Source: Pirellulales bacterium
GTDB lineage: Bacteria; Planctomycetota; Planctomycetia; Pirellulales; JAICIG01
Length of the DNA: 7,887 nt
Assembly: GCA_025924495.1 (NCBI GenBank)
Contig: JAICIG010000377.1
Coordinates: forward strand, 1 to 7,887
Direction: 5' to 3'
This document shows positions 6,602 through 7,887 of this stretch, piece after piece (the stretch's first letter is position 1; each line of letters opens with the position of its first letter). The notes under the pieces are model-generated. The model was given only the letters and a program-made list of their open reading frames with translations. It was not told the DNA's origin and did no database searches. The position numbers and the translations under genes are program-made.

Positions 6602-7675
6602 ATGATGTGCCTCTCGATGCTCGGAAAACAGCGTGTCGTTCTGCTTGCAATGGCGGCGATCCTCGTTAGTACAGCTGCGGGGCTGCGAGCCGCTGAGCCG
6701 ATCGTGCCAGCGGATGCGAAAGTGGAAAAACTGTTTGAATCGCGCGTGCTGACTGAAGGGGTCGCGGTTGCGCCCGATGGGCTGGTCTATTTCAGTGAAA
6801 TCACGTTTTCGCACGTCGCCCGCGACGAGCGCGGCGTGATCGAAGCGGGGCATATCTGGCGGTTCGATCCGGCAAGCGGGAAGACGGCAATCTTCCGTTC
6901 GCCAAGCGGCATGTCGAACGGCATCAAGTTCGACGCGGCGGGCAACATGATTGTCGCCGAAGGCGCCGACTATGGCGGGCGCCGCGTCACCCGCACCGAT
7001 ATGAAAACTGGCAAGAGCTACATCATCGCGGCGTTGTTCGAAGGGCGGCCGCTCAATTCGCCCAACGACATCACGATCGACGAGAAAGGGCGGATCTATT
7101 TCAGCGACCCGCGGTATCTCGGCTACGAGCCAATCGACCAGCCGGTGCAGGGCGTGTATCGCATCGATCGAGACGGTTCGCTGCATCGCATCATCACCGA
7201 CGCCGGCAAGGCGAACGGCGTGGCCGTCTCGCCCGACCAGAAGACGCTCTACGTCGTCAGCAACGACAACGGCGCAACCGGTTTTGAGCGGCTAGATAAA
7301 GGGGGCGCCGCGCAAGCCGACAAGGTCGCTACCCCGCTGCGCAAAGGATACATGGCGCTAATGGCCTATGATCTGTCGCCCGAGGGGACCGCCAAATTCC
7401 GTAAGACACTCGTCGACTATGCGCCCTTCGATGGCCCGGACGGGCTGGTCGTCGACCAAGATGGCAATCTGTACGTGGCCGTTCGCGCCGAGAACCGACC
7501 GGGCATTTACGTCTATTCCCCCGAGGGCAAAGAACTGGCCTACATCAAGACCGAAGTGCCCACCAACGCCGGTTTCGGCCGCGGTAAGGACAGCAAGACT
7601 CTCTACATCACCGCCGGCAGCAGCCTCTACCGCATCCGCTTGAACCGCGAAGGGTACCACTTGCCGGTGAAGTAG
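6602..7675 (+). CDS. Secreted SMP-30/gluconolactonase-like six-bladed beta-propeller protein
   Basis: The protein has 357 residues. Residues 1 to about 30 are a signal peptide (KQR, then VVLLAMAAILVSTAAG, then LRA before AEP), pointing to the periplasm or beyond. The rest resembles the SMP-30/gluconolactonase/LRE propeller, with repeated blade motifs such as APDGLVYFSE, DAAGNMIVAE, DEKGRIYFSDP, SPDQKTLYVVS and DQDGNLYVAV. Likely metal ligands by family comparison are E52 (TEGVAV), N155 (SPNDI), N205 (ANGVAV) and D280 (GPDGL). Family enzymes hydrolyse sugar lactones with a divalent metal, but many planctomycete members are uncharacterised. The gene has its own Shine-Dalgarno and is separated from the dehydrogenase by the REP-like element, so it may belong to the upstream operon or have its own promoter. 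The context of sugar-acid genes supports a lactonase role; export implies that hydrolysis occurs before uptake. A non-enzymatic propeller role is possible. Confidence 0.88.
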   Translation: MMCLSMLGKQRVVLLAMAAILVSTAAGLRAAEPIVPADAKVEKLFESRVLTEGVAVAPDGLVYFSEITFSHVARDERGVIEAGHIWRFDPASGKTAIFRSPSGMSNGIKFDAAGNMIVAEGADYGGRRVTRTDMKTGKSYIIAALFEGRPLNSPNDITIDEKGRIYFSDPRYLGYEPIDQPVQGVYRIDRDGSLHRIITDAGKANGVAVSPDQKTLYVVSNDNGATGFERLDKGGAAQADKVATPLRKGYMALMAYDLSPEGTAKFRKTLVDYAPFDGPDGLVVDQDGNLYVAVRAENRPGIYVYSPEGKELAYIKTEVPTNAGFGRGKDSKTLYITAGSSLYRIRLNREGYHLPVK

Positions 7676-7887
7676 GGCTGCGGGCGCTGGCAAGTGCGCT
7701 CGGTCAATAGCGCGGCAAGCGAGCCTCGCAGACATGCTCTGCTCTCGTCGTTGCCGGACGCTCTCTGACGAGTCACGACAATACATTTTGACCCAGATGC
7801 CGGCCGCTTGCCGGCCGGAGTTTCACGTTGGCTGGCTAGTGCGGCGATGTCCCACTTTTACCTTCGTCCTGGCGGCGCCACGGCCGC
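7676..7887. other. 212-base stretch after the lactonase-like gene with no convincing gene
   Basis: No convincing coding frame or RNA gene is visible. The only structured part is the hairpin at 7800-7818. An ATG at 7847 opens a frame to the window end (MSHFYLRPGGATA), but it has no clear Shine-Dalgarno and is too short to judge. On the minus strand a short open stretch from the window edge ends at a stop near 7837 (RRQDEGKSGTSPH), which could equally be chance or the tail of a convergent gene. Confidence 0.4.
7800..7818. terminator. GC-rich hairpin, possible terminator downstream of the lactonase-like gene
   Basis: CCGGCCG (7800-7806) and CGGCCGG (7812-7818) form a perfect 7-base stem around the 5-base loop CTTGC. 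It lies about 125 bases after the lactonase-like stop codon. Only a short T run follows (AGTTTC), so it is a weak intrinsic terminator at best and could instead be a small repeat element. Confidence 0.3.

Overview
The window looks like part of a planctomycete chromosome, most likely from the Pirellulales or a close relative. The strongest evidence is a very large minus-strand gene with the planctomycete cytochrome architecture (PSCyt1, DUF1549, DUF1553), a family greatly expanded in Planctomycetes. High GC content, secreted proteins and a REP-like inverted repeat fit this. The assignment is inferred from protein families, not from a phylogenetic marker.

Layout: two genes point left and three point right, from a shared divergent region at about 3630-3729. 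Leftward, a GntR/FadR-type regulator (2874-3629) is followed after 24 bases by the secreted c-type cytochrome protein (2849 down to the window edge, C-terminus missing). Rightward, an HpcH/HpaI-type aldolase fused to two cupin domains (3730-5382) overlaps by 4 bases a D-isomer-specific 2-hydroxyacid dehydrogenase (5379-6434). After a 167-base gap containing a paired-hairpin repeat comes a secreted SMP-30/gluconolactonase-like protein (6602-7675). The last 212 bases hold no convincing gene, only a GC-rich hairpin.

How they may work together: lactonase, 2-keto-acid aldolase, 2-hydroxyacid dehydrogenase and a divergent FCD-type GntR regulator are a recurring set in sugar-acid catabolism. A plausible reading is that the exported lactonase-like protein opens a sugar lactone, the aldolase cleaves a 2-keto-3-deoxy sugar acid to pyruvate or a related keto acid plus an aldehyde, and the dehydrogenase handles a 2-keto or 2-hydroxy acid intermediate. 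The cupins could bind or isomerise a sugar-acid intermediate. No substrate can be fixed from sequence alone. The dehydratase, kinase and transporter such a pathway would need are not in the window.

The points most worth a second look are the aldolase-bicupin fusion with all three predicted metal sites intact, the regulator apparently leading a cytochrome operon, the tandem palindromes in the divergent promoter, and the REP-like paired hairpin with compensatory base changes.
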